33,210 nt of DNA from a virus. Within the stretch, counting starts at the first letter, position 1; each line of letters starts with the position of its first letter. Shown here one piece after another: positions 7,088-15,685 of this stretch. The notes beneath the pieces are model-generated. The model was not told the origin of the DNA and made no database searches. It worked only from the letters and a program-made list of their open reading frames with translations. The stretch spans positions 1 to 33,210 of IMG/VR virus record IMGVR_UViG_3300000928_000191; one strand, given 5' to 3'. The position numbers and the translations under genes are program-made.

Positions 7088-7627
7088 ATGTGGACTTTCC
7101 TAAAATCACGATTCAGCCCACCACCCAGAACCGCAGAATTCCAATTTCTAATTTGCGAAGAAGCGCTCGAAGCCCCCAAAGGCCAATGGTATCGGCTCGA
7201 CCACTGGAAGCGATTTAACTACCTCCGCTATCAGCCAGGCAAAGACTGGTCAAAGGATTGGAAAGTCGGCAGTGCCGAAGAAGAAGTCGTCGGCCTGCAC
7301 CACCGCAAGGGGCAAAAGCCCTTCATGCTCTACGGCGACAAGCCCGGCTTCAGCGTCCAACTACGACGCGAACCCCACAACAAATACGACAAAAATGCCA
7401 TCGCCGTAGATGCCACCTACCAGGAGCGCAACTACCACCTCGGCTACCTCTCCAAATACACAGCCGCCCTCATGCGAATGGAACCCGCCCTCGATGCCCG
7501 CTGGCATTCCTGCGAAATCCCCGCCAAAGGCCAGCCCTTCCGCCTCAACATCACCGTCCTCGTGCGCTCAGCCGCATGGCGCAAAAAAGCAAACAAGCTC
7601 CCACCACCACTCAAAAAAGGCAAATGA
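7088..7627 (+). CDS. HIRAN-domain protein
   Basis: A 179-residue protein. Residues about 65-130 match the HIRAN domain: V-V-G-L, then V-Q-L-R-R-E-P-H-N-K-Y-D-K-N-A-I-A-V, and L-G-Y-L-S-K-Y-T-A. HIRAN domains (HLTF/Rad5) bind 3' single-stranded DNA ends, and free-standing bacterial copies often lie in mobile DNA. The N-terminal 60 residues are unassigned. It shares an ATGA overlap with the membrane protein that follows. Lying between the repressor and attP, it may be a lysogenic-conversion or anti-host gene; this is inference. Confidence 0.75.
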   Translation: MWTFLKSRFSPPPRTAEFQFLICEEALEAPKGQWYRLDHWKRFNYLRYQPGKDWSKDWKVGSAEEEVVGLHHRKGQKPFMLYGDKPGFSVQLRREPHNKYDKNAIAVDATYQERNYHLGYLSKYTAALMRMEPALDARWHSCEIPAKGQPFRLNITVLVRSAAWRKKANKLPPPLKKGK

Positions 7628-8148
7628 CCGATCAATTCAAAGCCTTCCTCATCGCAATCCCCTGCCTGTTTCTCTTCATCTGCATAAGCGCCTTCCAGAT
7701 AGGCAAACAACAACGCGAACAAGCAGCCACAAAAGCCATCACTGAGCAAGCCGAACTCAAAGCTTACCGCGAACTCAGCCCCGAGCAGAAGCTACGCAAA
7801 GAAATCCCAGGTATCAAAACCCTAAAGCGCGGTCCAAATTATCACGATATCGATACCCTGCAGCTCACCATCACTGAAAAATTCCCGAGCAGCTATCACT
7901 GGTTTTTAATGACCATCGAAGACACCACCGCCGCGGCATACAAAAACTACCCCACAATCGAGCTACTCGACATCAAAATCAACCTGTCAGGCCACGACAC
8001 CTACGGACAAGCCATAGAACTACCAGGGCTGCTCTACGAAATGGATCGACAGACATTCCAGAAGATCCAATGGGATACCTTCGACCTGGACAATCTCCCA
8101 AAGATCGCCACACGATGGACACCATTACACCACCAGCTCTCCAACTAA
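7624..8148 (+). CDS. Single-span membrane protein of unknown function
   Basis: A 174-residue protein starting at the ATG that overlaps the TGA of the HIRAN gene. A longer frame runs in from 7258, but that part is a shadow of the HIRAN gene. Residues about 6-24 are a strongly hydrophobic helix (F-L-I-A-I-P-C-L-F-L-F-I-C), followed by a charged coil and a mixed soluble domain of about 130 residues. The protein is probably anchored with its main domain outside the membrane or in the periplasm. The coupling suggests it works with the HIRAN protein. I recognise no family. Confidence 0.6.
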   Translation: MTDQFKAFLIAIPCLFLFICISAFQIGKQQREQAATKAITEQAELKAYRELSPEQKLRKEIPGIKTLKRGPNYHDIDTLQLTITEKFPSSYHWFLMTIEDTTAAAYKNYPTIELLDIKINLSGHDTYGQAIELPGLLYEMDRQTFQKIQWDTFDLDNLPKIATRWTPLHHQLSN

Positions 8149-8244
8149 CCCAACTGAAAAACTCGACCCAGCGCAAGACCTCCTAGAGATGCCCGAAAAC
8201 TTCGCCGAATCAGTCCAGCGAATGAACCCAGAAAGCGAGTAGCT

Positions 8245-8271
8245 CAACTGTTCGATTCCACCGAACAGTTG
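8245..8271. repeat. Perfect 10-bp inverted repeat with 7-nt loop
   Basis: CAACTGTTCG, 7 bases, CGAACAGTTG. It lies downstream of the membrane-protein gene and about 70 bp before the tRNA fragment. No T-run follows, so it is either a factor-assisted terminator or a protein site near attP, such as an integrase or Xis arm. The stretch 8149-8340 also holds a short acidic frame but no gene that I can support. Confidence 0.5.
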
Positions 8272-8340
8272 CCAACGGACAGCATAAGCGGTTCCTAGCG
8301 ATACCGAAAAACAAGCCAAGCCCCTACAGTAAAGACATTG

Positions 8341-8393
<53 letters not shown>

Positions 8394-8400
8394 ATCGTTT

Positions 8401-8433
8401 AACCCGCTTTACCACTGGTAGAGCGGGTTTTAT
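8401..8433 (+). terminator. Rho-independent terminator after the tRNA fragment
   Basis: AACCCGCT (8401-8408) pairs with AGCGGGTT (8422-8429), with an inner TACCA-C-TGGTA helix, followed by T-rich TTTTATT. It probably copies the terminator of the host tRNA-Pro gene and may be part of the shared att identity. Confidence 0.75.
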
Positions 8434-8526
8434 TGTGATCCGACGCCACCCTACAATTTCGCTTATTCAAAAAGTTTTTGGTTATTTCTTTGATCCCAGA
8501 GGCATAAACGGTTCTTGTGATACCAA

Positions 8527-9786
8527 ATGGCACGCCCAAGGAAAACCCGAATACTCAAGATCGACGGTCGAAAAAAACCGCATCGGGTCATTTATTGGGA
8601 AAGCAACTCCCGGAAGACTTCGCACTTTGAAAAAAAGATCGATGCGGAATTGTTTGCCAGGCAGCACGGATGGGAAGCGCTGGATCCTTCGCTGGCTGTT
8701 TCAGCCGAGGAACGAATCCTGATCGGCAAAGCCCGAGGCGCGGCTGCTGCTCTAGGCGTCGATGCGGCGGCGATCGTTGAGGCCGGGTTGAAAGCCATGC
8801 GGTCAACGGCTCAGGAAGCCCCACCGCTCAGTGAAGCGATCAAACTCTACATCGATGCGCAGGATCTAGCAGGGGGGCGGTCCTCTAGCCTGGAGAACCT
8901 TAAACGCTTCCTGGGCTTCTTTGAAAAGGTGGCCGGATCTTCAGCTCGGCTGGCTGATATTTCGCCGGTGGATGTTTCGCGAGCCGCCCGCGCTCGATAC
9001 TCGAACAGTGAGAGTGTGCGTTCTTACATGGCGGTGGTGATCGCGTTTTTTCGATGGACGGCTGAGGCTGAGCGCCAATGGGCTGGCCCTGAGTGGTTTC
9101 GCCGAATCAAACTGCGGACGGATAAGACGGACAAGGAACGGGTGACGATTGCGAAGCCCGATCGGGTGGCCGCATTCATGTATAATACCCCCGCCCGCTT
9201 TCAGGCTGGCTTTGCCATTGAGTGGTTCGCCGGGGTTCGCCCCGAGGAGATGGTGCCAGTGGACAGCAATAAGGAGCGACTACAGTGGAGCGACATCGAC
9301 CTGCCCGCTCGCACAATCCAAATCCGCGCTGCAGTCTCAAAGATCCGACACCCGCGATTGATCCATGATTGCTTTGCCAACCTATGGAGCTGGCTGGAGG
9401 CGGTGCCGAAAGCTGAGCGAGTGGGGCCAGTGATGCCGGTCAACCATCGCAACTTTAAAAAGATGCGGCGTGCGATCGCTGACAAGGTAGACATACCAAG
9501 CCCGTGGCCACGTGACCTGACACGGCATTCATTCGGCACCTACTCATTCCATCACTTCGGCCTCGAGACCACGATCAATAACACCGGGCACATGAATGAG
9601 CCTAAGACATTCTTCAGCCACTACAAAGGCTCAACCGTGAAAGCAGAAGCGGCAACCTACTCGGAGATTGAGTGGACTGACGCATGCGGATCAGGCATCT
9701 GGGGCGCGATGAAAACGGACAAGGACAAAGCGCGGGATCTAGCGCGAAAAGCGAAGGCAAAAGCAAAGGCACTCTTCGAGAGTTAA
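8527..9786 (+). CDS. int: Tyrosine recombinase, phage integrase
   Basis: A 419-residue tyrosine recombinase. The N-terminal 170 residues contain an AP2-like arm-binding part and a SAM-like core-binding helix bundle. Catalytic positions are R238 (A-G-V-R-P-E-E), K272 (S-K-I-R), R333-H334 (L-T-R-H-S-F), H355 (N-T-G-H) and the nucleophile Y366 (S-H-Y-K-G). The usual H of the HxxR box is D330. It lies next to a tRNA-Pro 3' fragment, the expected attP. There is no strong ribosome site before the ATG. It converges on the tail-tip gene with overlapping stop codons in TTAA and no terminator between them. It lacks an IntI-type extra helix as far as I can see, so it should not be read as an integron integrase. 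Confidence 0.92.
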   Translation: MARPRKTRILKIDGRKKPHRVIYWESNSRKTSHFEKKIDAELFARQHGWEALDPSLAVSAEERILIGKARGAAAALGVDAAAIVEAGLKAMRSTAQEAPPLSEAIKLYIDAQDLAGGRSSSLENLKRFLGFFEKVAGSSARLADISPVDVSRAARARYSNSESVRSYMAVVIAFFRWTAEAERQWAGPEWFRRIKLRTDKTDKERVTIAKPDRVAAFMYNTPARFQAGFAIEWFAGVRPEEMVPVDSNKERLQWSDIDLPARTIQIRAAVSKIRHPRLIHDCFANLWSWLEAVPKAERVGPVMPVNHRNFKKMRRAIADKVDIPSPWPRDLTRHSFGTYSFHHFGLETTINNTGHMNEPKTFFSHYKGSTVKAEAATYSEIEWTDACGSGIWGAMKTDKDKARDLARKAKAKAKALFES

Positions 9787-12500
9787 GGATACTGAATCTC
9801 AACATATTCATTAAAATGAAAAAACACATCCCCATTTGCGAAAGTAATATACGAGTTTTGAAACCCTGACTGTTCAACGTAAAATTCGCGCTGATATTCA
9901 TACCTTGAACCAAAGGTGTTGTTATAAGACATTACATAGTTGTAAGTCTCCCCCCACGACACACTTGAATCTTCGACGCTCCATGAGCTCCAGCTGTTCC
10001 AATTCCCATAGCTTCCAGAGCTATAATAACGCCGCCTCCAGCGATACCAAAGCTTACCATTAGTTGCCCAGGCAGTTAGCCTCAGGTAGTTAGTCGTGGG
10101 ACTTGCAGTATTGTCATCTTCGATGTATCCCATCGCCGGGATTGCCCGATCTGACATCTGAGCAACAATTGAATCTAAATACCCAGCCTTTTGCGTGAAT
10201 GCTCGATAATCACTCGGCGCCCAACTCTCAGGAACCGAATGGTTTGAATCAAACGTCTCTCCGACATCACCGTCCGTGGTTAAGGTTGTATAGTTTGACC
10301 CACCATTATTAGAGGCTTTCAAAGTTAAATTATTTAAGCTCCCTCCTATATACCAATGAACCTCTGGCTGGCCCCCAGACGCCGCCCATCGTTCTGCAGG
10401 CTTCGTCGATAAATCAGTCGGCGCGTTGTAGGTATACTCGTAGGTGATCACTTCGGAAGTGAGTGATCCTGAGTTTTGAAATGATTTGAGTTTGAGCGTG
10501 GTGGTCGACGTGCCGATTACGACAGTGCCGCCATCGGCGACAGAGGAATCGCTCTCCGTGGGCTCGGAACCGTCGGTTGTATAACGGCATGTGACCCCGG
10601 TTTCGTTGTGTGAGACGGTGACATTAAAGCCCGTATTAAAAGTCTGACTCCCGGGCGTTGCGCTTGGCGATGCCAGGCGGGCAAGCGTCCATGCGAGAAT
10701 CGAATCAGCCGGTTCCTCGGGCACGGTCAACTCGGATTCTTCGGTCGATTCATCCCAGGCATAATCAGTTGAGGCCACCTCAAGAAGTTCGAGCTCAAGC
10801 CGTGGATCCAAACCGAGCACGATACTCAGCGAGCGCACCTCATAAACGACAGAGCCGATTTGACTCTTGGCCGTGGTGAGTGAGATAACATCCCCGGCAC
10901 GGATCTCCAGCATGGATAGCATCGCACTGAGGCTGACCATGCGAGCGGCCCGGCTACGCATGACATTGATCTTGGCGATGCGCTGGCAACGCGACGCTGA
11001 GGTGGTCATCGGCAACGGAAGATCGAGCCAACGTGTCTCGCCATCAGCAGCGAGCGCCGCGACATTTTGATAGACTGGATAGTCTTCTTCCTGCCAGTCG
11101 AGTGCAGGCGTGCGGTAGAGCCCCCGAGCACCATTGTAAGTCTGGCGAAGATTGCGATTACGAAAGCTCAGCCCATCAACCAACACACCATCGGAGACAG
11201 ACAACGAGGTCAGCGAGTAGTTGCCCGCATAAACAGAAAACACACCACCCAGATAACTGAGCTTGCCCGCCATCGCGTCGAGCAGGCGCTTTAGATTTTC
11301 ACCGATCGGGAGTGCGGTATCGAGCACGCCATTGACGGTGTAGCGTCTCTCAGTCGAGGCATCCGCTTTCGCAACTAGGTAATCGCAATCATTGGCCGCA
11401 ACTGAAACCGACGCATCGTCGACTTCAGCGGAGCCACCAGAGAAACCGTAGTTTTCAGAGAGCAGATAATCACGCACAGCGAGCGCGGCATTCTCGCTAA
11501 ATGCGGTCGTGGTGGTGCGTGGATCATAGAGCTTCTTACCTCGGATGCGTGCCGCCACGGCGGGAGCATCTGTGCCAAAAAGCTCTTCAGAATAGAGGAT
11601 CCGAAGATAGACATAAGTGATGCCACGGAGCCGATGATCATTTGTCCAGACAGTGCTGGTGACCTCGGCCTGCAGAGCGGTATCAACCGTTTGCGAGTCA
11701 GTGCCCAGATGCGGATAGTAATCGACCACCCCCACAAATTCACCGGCTACGGACCCACCGCTCAGCACGGCCCGATCGTCAAGCCATAGTTGCTCGATAG
11801 CATCGCACTCATGATCAGCAAAGGCGACCACGAGATTCAGATAGCGCGAACCACTGCCAGAGGTCGAAATAAAGACAGGCGCTCCATCCACAGGCGTGGT
11901 GCCGTAAACAATCTTACGCGAAAAAGGCTGATCGGGTGTTTCACCACGCGAAAGGAACAAGGCACTCTGAGCCGCCCCGGCATACTCGAGCCCACGATCC
12001 CCGGGGAATCGCTGCAGCTGTGATTGATGCGTATAGCGCACAGTCTTAGCTTTCTGCAAATCCACTAGACGGGATTCGACCGTGATGCTATATCCATCGG
12101 CCTCGCCATCTTCAACGAATCCGACCACGGCCATGCGCCCGCTGAAGATTTTGTAAACGTTGGCCGCTGGAAGGGCCCCACTGGAATCAAGGAAACCGAT
12201 ATAGATCTCACACGCCCGGGCGCGATACTTGGCCGGGTCTGCAATATCGACTGCGTATCCAAAATTTCCCGACAGTTCGAGCGTGATATTATTGGCAACC
12301 AAATCGATACTTTCAGTGACCAGCGGCCATTGATTGACGATACCATGACTGCTCCACGCTTCGGAGTCGTAAGACAGATCACCATCGCCCGTCCAGGTGC
12401 GGATTGAGCCGCCATCGAAGTCGAAGAAAGCCAGGTAAACAGGATGGACGGTGCCCGCCGCGATCGCTGCTTTAATTTCGGTTGAAAGTCCGCGTGGCAT
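9783..12500 (-). CDS. Tail tip / host-specificity protein with chitobiase-like C-terminal domain
   Basis: A 905-residue protein. I start at the ATG at 12500, which has GGGAGG upstream and overlaps the TAA of the previous gene (TAATG). The longer frame adds 20 residues that read as the end of the neighbour. Residues 1 to about 200 resemble the N-terminal domain of siphophage baseplate/tip proteins. The middle (I-R-G-K-K-L-Y-D-P-R, V-R-D-Y-L-L-S-E-N-Y-G) matches gpJ-like tip proteins. Near 620-700, C-R-Y-T-T-D-G-S-E-P-T marks a chitobiase/Fn3-associated (CHB_HEX_C) domain, often found in sugar-binding proteins. The last 200 residues are Tyr/Trp/Ser-rich and probably bind the receptor. It ends convergently against int. 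Confidence 0.8.
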   Translation of the reverse strand: MPRGLSTEIKAAIAAGTVHPVYLAFFDFDGGSIRTWTGDGDLSYDSEAWSSHGIVNQWPLVTESIDLVANNITLELSGNFGYAVDIADPAKYRARACEIYIGFLDSSGALPAANVYKIFSGRMAVVGFVEDGEADGYSITVESRLVDLQKAKTVRYTHQSQLQRFPGDRGLEYAGAAQSALFLSRGETPDQPFSRKIVYGTTPVDGAPVFISTSGSGSRYLNLVVAFADHECDAIEQLWLDDRAVLSGGSVAGEFVGVVDYYPHLGTDSQTVDTALQAEVTSTVWTNDHRLRGITYVYLRILYSEELFGTDAPAVAARIRGKKLYDPRTTTTAFSENAALAVRDYLLSENYGFSGGSAEVDDASVSVAANDCDYLVAKADASTERRYTVNGVLDTALPIGENLKRLLDAMAGKLSYLGGVFSVYAGNYSLTSLSVSDGVLVDGLSFRNRNLRQTYNGARGLYRTPALDWQEEDYPVYQNVAALAADGETRWLDLPLPMTTSASRCQRIAKINVMRSRAARMVSLSAMLSMLEIRAGDVISLTTAKSQIGSVVYEVRSLSIVLGLDPRLELELLEVASTDYAWDESTEESELTVPEEPADSILAWTLARLASPSATPGSQTFNTGFNVTVSHNETGVTCRYTTDGSEPTESDSSVADGGTVVIGTSTTTLKLKSFQNSGSLTSEVITYEYTYNAPTDLSTKPAERWAASGGQPEVHWYIGGSLNNLTLKASNNGGSNYTTLTTDGDVGETFDSNHSVPESWAPSDYRAFTQKAGYLDSIVAQMSDRAIPAMGYIEDDNTASPTTNYLRLTAWATNGKLWYRWRRRYYSSGSYGNWNSWSSWSVEDSSVSWGETYNYVMSYNNTFGSRYEYQREFYVEQSGFQNSYITFANGDVFFHFNEYVEIQYP

Positions 12501-13078
12501 TATAGTGCCTCCCTTGCTCCGATGGTGATACCGTAAAGCTTGGCGACATCCATCTCCCATTCAAACGAATCGAACAAGCGAAAGATGCCAACTGGCGCGG
12601 CGTATTCGACGGTGCTAGTAGTGACAACGATCTCACTGCGCGGCTTAGGCCAAACTTCGATTGTAGCAGCACCGGCTGCAGCGGTCGCTCCGACCGTGAC
12701 ACGATAGAGTCCGTTCTCAATCTGGATCCAATCGCCAGGGGTGAAGGTGCCTGTCATGCCTGTGAGATCGAGCGCGTATTCGGAGATCGCTGCGACGACG
12801 ATTACGCCGGATACAGCGAGCTGCGGCGTGACATCGGTCGGTGCAAATTTAAAGGTGCCTTCCCTGCCGTTGAGCGAAAGCAGTGCGCCTGCCCACTCGC
12901 CTGACTGCGCCTGATTGAGCGGCGGCAGATCTGCATTGATCTCCCACCATTGCCCAGGGTGCGCATACACTTGAGCCTGCCCGGTAAATGGCGAGCTAGC
13001 GACGGCCACGCGGCTGACCTGACGCCAGGACATCTCACGCGGACGCGGAGCGGAAGGGAGTGTGATGGGGAAAAGCAT
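12500..13078 (-). CDS. Minor tail / distal tail-like protein
   Basis: A 192-residue protein between tape measure and tail tip. The pattern P-G-Q-W-W-E-I-N-A-D-L-P-P-L, W-A-G-A-L-L-S-L-N-G-R-E-G-T-F, then P-G-D-W-I-Q-I-E-N-G-L-Y-R-V and E-V-W-P-K-P-R, matches a family of siphophage tail proteins encoded at this position, probably tail hub or distal tail subunits. Its TAA overlaps the next ATG. The 37-bp gap before it holds the AATTCCTAATTC-type repeat. Confidence 0.65.
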   Translation of the reverse strand: MLFPITLPSAPRPREMSWRQVSRVAVASSPFTGQAQVYAHPGQWWEINADLPPLNQAQSGEWAGALLSLNGREGTFKFAPTDVTPQLAVSGVIVVAAISEYALDLTGMTGTFTPGDWIQIENGLYRVTVGATAAAGAATIEVWPKPRSEIVVTTSTVEYAAPVGIFRLFDSFEWEMDVAKLYGITIGAREAL

Positions 13079-13081
13079 AAC

Positions 13082-13113
13082 TTTGAATTAGGAATTAAGA
13101 ATTAGGAATTTAA
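13082..13113. repeat. Intergenic degenerate repeat, ATTAGGAATTA type
   Basis: The gap between the tape measure and distal tail genes consists of repeated units (GAATTAGGAATTAAGAATTAGGAATTT in two pieces, each about 7-12 bases). A shorter relative (GAATTAGGAGTTAGGAG) fills the gap at 14950-14966. The same type of low-complexity filler, with different units, recurs at 17430-17470, 17835-17875 and 22735-22775. Confidence 0.6.
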
Positions 13114-13115
13114 CC

Positions 13116-14942
13116 TTAGACAGTGCGGAGGTTGTTTTCTTGGACGGCCTGCACGGCGATGCGCTCGAGGGCTCCGCGATTGTTTTTGATGAAGCTCTGA
13201 ATCTCCATACCGACGCCATTAAACGTCATGTTGATGGTCTGCCCACCACCGCCGCCCATCGCGTGATTCGGCACGATACTGCCGCTGTATTTCGGCACGA
13301 ATAGTTCGGGGCCACGCTCGCCTACGATATACGGAGAGCCACTAGAGACGGGGCCTCCATCGGCGCGGAAGGCGATGCCTGAAATCAGATTACCAATAGC
13401 TTCTCCCGCTGCAGTAGCTCCAGTGACTTTACCAAACAGCTTCCACATGTTCTTGAGCTTGCCGACCACGCCGTCGATCGCTCTACCAATCGAATTAAAC
13501 ACCTTGATCACATCGGAGCGCACCCTCTCGGCTGAGAATTGAATGCCGGTGAAGGTCTCGATCACCTCACCGAGCAAACCAAGGAAGCTACCGATGGCGG
13601 CGGTGATACTGCCATTGATAAAAATATCGGCGATCAACTGACCAAGGGCCTCGCCCATTTCGCGCACCAGGTCGAACTTGATCGCCACACCTGCGACGGC
13701 GACACCGAGCGCAATCCACCAAGTAGCTGCGCTGGAAAGGATCACCATCAGTTGACCGACGACGACGAGCAACGGCCCGACCACCGCAGCGACCCCCGCG
13801 ATCTTAAGGCCGAGATCAATCCAACCAGGGATGCTGGCCTTATTCTCCTCATACCAGGCTTTAAACTCTTCTGCGGCTTGCGTGACATACGGCGCGAGCT
13901 GCTCTGCGATTGCGAAACCGACCTCGCGAATGATGGCCAAAGATTTTTCAAAACTACGAATCACCCCCTCATTATTTGTTTTAAAAGCGGCACTCATTGC
14001 ACCACTGGCATCAGTCATCGCACGAAGATCATCAACCGCACCATCGAAGTTTTGCCCTGTCTGACTAAGCAGCGCCATGTAACCTTCAACACGACCAAAC
14101 GCCTCAGTCAGCGCACTCGCACTGAGCCCACTCTCCATACGGAGCGCCTGCAGTGCACCGAGATAACCCTTCGAATCGAGCAAGGCTTGACCATCGCCAA
14201 AGCCTAAGTTGCGGATCGCATCCTGCATGCCTTCGGTGGGCTTTTGCAGGGCGATCAGCGAGGCGCGGATCTGAGTGATGGCTTGCGAGGTGGGAACACC
14301 CGACTTCGTAAGCGTTGCCAGCGCTCCAGTGATCTCCTCGAGCGGCACATTCATCGCGGCGGCCAAAGGTGCCACGGCTGAAATCGTGCTGCCGATCTCG
14401 GTGAAATTCGTCTTACCTAAACGAACGGTGGTAAAGAGTGCATCGGCTACATCCTCGGCATCTTCTGCGCCTCGCTTATAGGCGTTGAGAATCGAGGTGA
14501 GCGTATCGACTGCCGTCGTGGTATCCGACAGACCCGCAATGCCGGTCTTGGTGGCCGTGCTTAAAAATTCGATAGCGTTGCCCTTAGGCACACCAGCGGA
14601 GATGGCTTGATACAATGCTCCAACTGAGTCGACGGCATTGACCCCCATCTCGACGGAGAGATCGCGCACATCCCGCTGGAGTTGCACGAACTCTCCCTGA
14701 TTGAGATCAGGCATGAGGGACTTCACTTCATTCATGCCCTTCTGGAAACTCCCGAAACTAACCAGAGCGGCCACGCCAATGCCGACTAAAGGCGCGGTAA
14801 TTTTACGCGTCAGATCCTTACCGATCGACTGCATACTTTTACCCAGCTTGCCCAGCATTTTACCGACAGACTTGATGTCTTTATCCAACTGCGCAGTGCG
14901 CAGAGAGACGTCGCCAAAGAGGGAACCGATTTTTGTGGCCAT
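13116..14942 (-). CDS. Tail tape measure protein
   Basis: A 608-residue protein of the TP901 tape measure family. Residues about 60-270 carry the conserved pattern (V-S-F-G-S-F-Q-K-G-M-N-E-V-K; Y-Q-A-I-S-A-G-V; L-T-K-S-G-V-P-T-S-Q-A-I-T-Q-I-R-A-S). Around 380-420 lie hydrophobic helices typical of tape measures that enter the inner membrane. The tail has a G-G-G-G-Q linker. At about 0.15 nm per residue it predicts a tail near 90 nm long, a short siphovirus tail. It directly follows the G/GT chaperone gene, as in lambda. Confidence 0.9.
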   Translation of the reverse strand: MATKIGSLFGDVSLRTAQLDKDIKSVGKMLGKLGKSMQSIGKDLTRKITAPLVGIGVAALVSFGSFQKGMNEVKSLMPDLNQGEFVQLQRDVRDLSVEMGVNAVDSVGALYQAISAGVPKGNAIEFLSTATKTGIAGLSDTTTAVDTLTSILNAYKRGAEDAEDVADALFTTVRLGKTNFTEIGSTISAVAPLAAAMNVPLEEITGALATLTKSGVPTSQAITQIRASLIALQKPTEGMQDAIRNLGFGDGQALLDSKGYLGALQALRMESGLSASALTEAFGRVEGYMALLSQTGQNFDGAVDDLRAMTDASGAMSAAFKTNNEGVIRSFEKSLAIIREVGFAIAEQLAPYVTQAAEEFKAWYEENKASIPGWIDLGLKIAGVAAVVGPLLVVVGQLMVILSSAATWWIALGVAVAGVAIKFDLVREMGEALGQLIADIFINGSITAAIGSFLGLLGEVIETFTGIQFSAERVRSDVIKVFNSIGRAIDGVVGKLKNMWKLFGKVTGATAAGEAIGNLISGIAFRADGGPVSSGSPYIVGERGPELFVPKYSGSIVPNHAMGGGGGQTINMTFNGVGMEIQSFIKNNRGALERIAVQAVQENNLRTV

Positions 14943-14953
14943 AGTTTAGAGAA

Positions 14954-15283
14954 TTAGGAGTTAGGAGATGATTTGACGACGCGAGCACCCATTGCTTGCT
15001 CGAAGAGGCCGAGCTTGGCCTCCAATGCTTCTTGAGTATCCGGGTATTCTTTCGGCATAAACTTTTCAGGGCTTACCCACTGGCGCGGCTTTTTAGGATC
15101 CTGCGGTTGGCAGTTATACATAGCCGCACAGAGCTGGGCGGTTCGCCAATCCTTGCGCCGCTCTTCAGATTCGAAAACCTTTTGCAACGCCTCTATTTGC
15201 GGATCGGTGGCATCGCCATACTCAGCGACAGTTAAACCGTATCGGATCTGCGCGACGGCGACACATTGCCACCAACTGGCTCC
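14954..15283 (-). CDS. T part of the tail assembly chaperone, made by -1 frameshift
   Basis: The frame downstream of the G-like gene is open from a TTG-started stretch (15187) back to about 15290, with no good start codon. Read in the -1 frame from 15283 it gives G-A-S-W-W-Q-C-V-A-V-A-Q-I-R-Y-G and onward, a coherent protein overlapping the G gene by about 50 bases. A frameshift at CCG-GGG-GAG would fuse 117 G residues to 109 residues here, giving a 226-residue GT protein. GT proteins of siphophages recruit tail tube subunits to the tape measure. Family practice and reading frame both support this; the efficiency cannot be seen. Confidence 0.75.
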   Translation of the reverse strand, partial: GASWWQCVAVAQIRYGLTVAEYGDATDPQIEALQKVFESEERRKDWRTAQLCAAMYNCQPQDPKKPRQWVSPEKFMPKEYPDTQEALEAKLGLFEQAMGARVVKSSPNS

Positions 15284-15633
15284 CCCGGCACATTACCCCC
15301 GCTCTTAAAACGCTCCATCGCCTGCGCAAACTTCGGCGCTAGGGTCACCAAAGACTCGAAGCTGTCCTCATGCTCTTCCCAATTACCGTGCAACTTGAGC
15401 ACAGCCATAAGCAGATAATACATGCGGCCCGTTGCCTCGTCTTCGCTCAGCTCAACATCGTCTTCGACATCGCCCGCAAGTTTTCGGAAGCGGCGAATCA
15501 CCGAGTTAACAATCTTGAGCTCATAACGAGCGCCTTTGTAATAAAAGAAAATGGGTGCACCACTGGCTTTGTTTTGAGTGCGTGCGCCGGGCTTATTGCG
15601 AGCGCGTTTAATGGCTGTTTTTTTCTTTGGCAT
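15232..15633 (-). CDS. Tail assembly chaperone, G-like
   Basis: A 133-residue protein with a basic start (M-P-K-K-K) and an acidic helical middle (D-V-E-D-D-V-E-L-S-E-D-E). It lies between tail tube and tape measure genes, exactly where lambda gpG is. Its last 15 residues (S-P-S-R-R-S-D-T-V) look like filler read in the wrong frame after the slip site, while the -1 frame continues a conserved-looking protein. Confidence 0.75.
   Translation of the reverse strand: MPKKKTAIKRARNKPGARTQNKASGAPIFFYYKGARYELKIVNSVIRRFRKLAGDVEDDVELSEDEATGRMYYLLMAVLKLHGNWEEHEDSFESLVTLAPKFAQAMERFKSGGNVPGEPVGGNVSPSRRSDTV
15280..15288 (-). promoter_or_regulatory. Probable -1 ribosomal frameshift site
   Basis: On the minus strand the codons CCG GGG GAG contain a run of five G. 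The P-site GGG can re-pair with GGG one base back. In the -1 frame a TAA lies just upstream (in GGT-AAT-GTG) and none follows until the end of the T part, so the shift must occur in this short interval. A less likely alternative is the GGG GGT five codons upstream, which would meet that TAA. Confidence 0.65.
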
Positions 15634-15685
15634 GATATGTATTCAGTTTTTAGTTACGTTTTATTTAGTGAGTGATCGCCTGAGA

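Noticed and set aside
7258-7623. Long N-terminal extension of the membrane protein frame
   Set aside because: It is arginine/proline-rich shadow sequence of the HIRAN gene. The ATG at 7624 overlapping the TGA gives a normal membrane protein.
8435-8722. 95-residue plus-strand frame overlapping the integrase start
   Set aside because: Shadow of int in another frame, with no ribosome site and no recognisable motif.
8527-9786. Integron integrase for the attC-like sites
   Set aside because: The protein lies next to a tRNA att fragment and reads as a phage integrase. I saw no IntI-specific insertion between the second and third catalytic patches.
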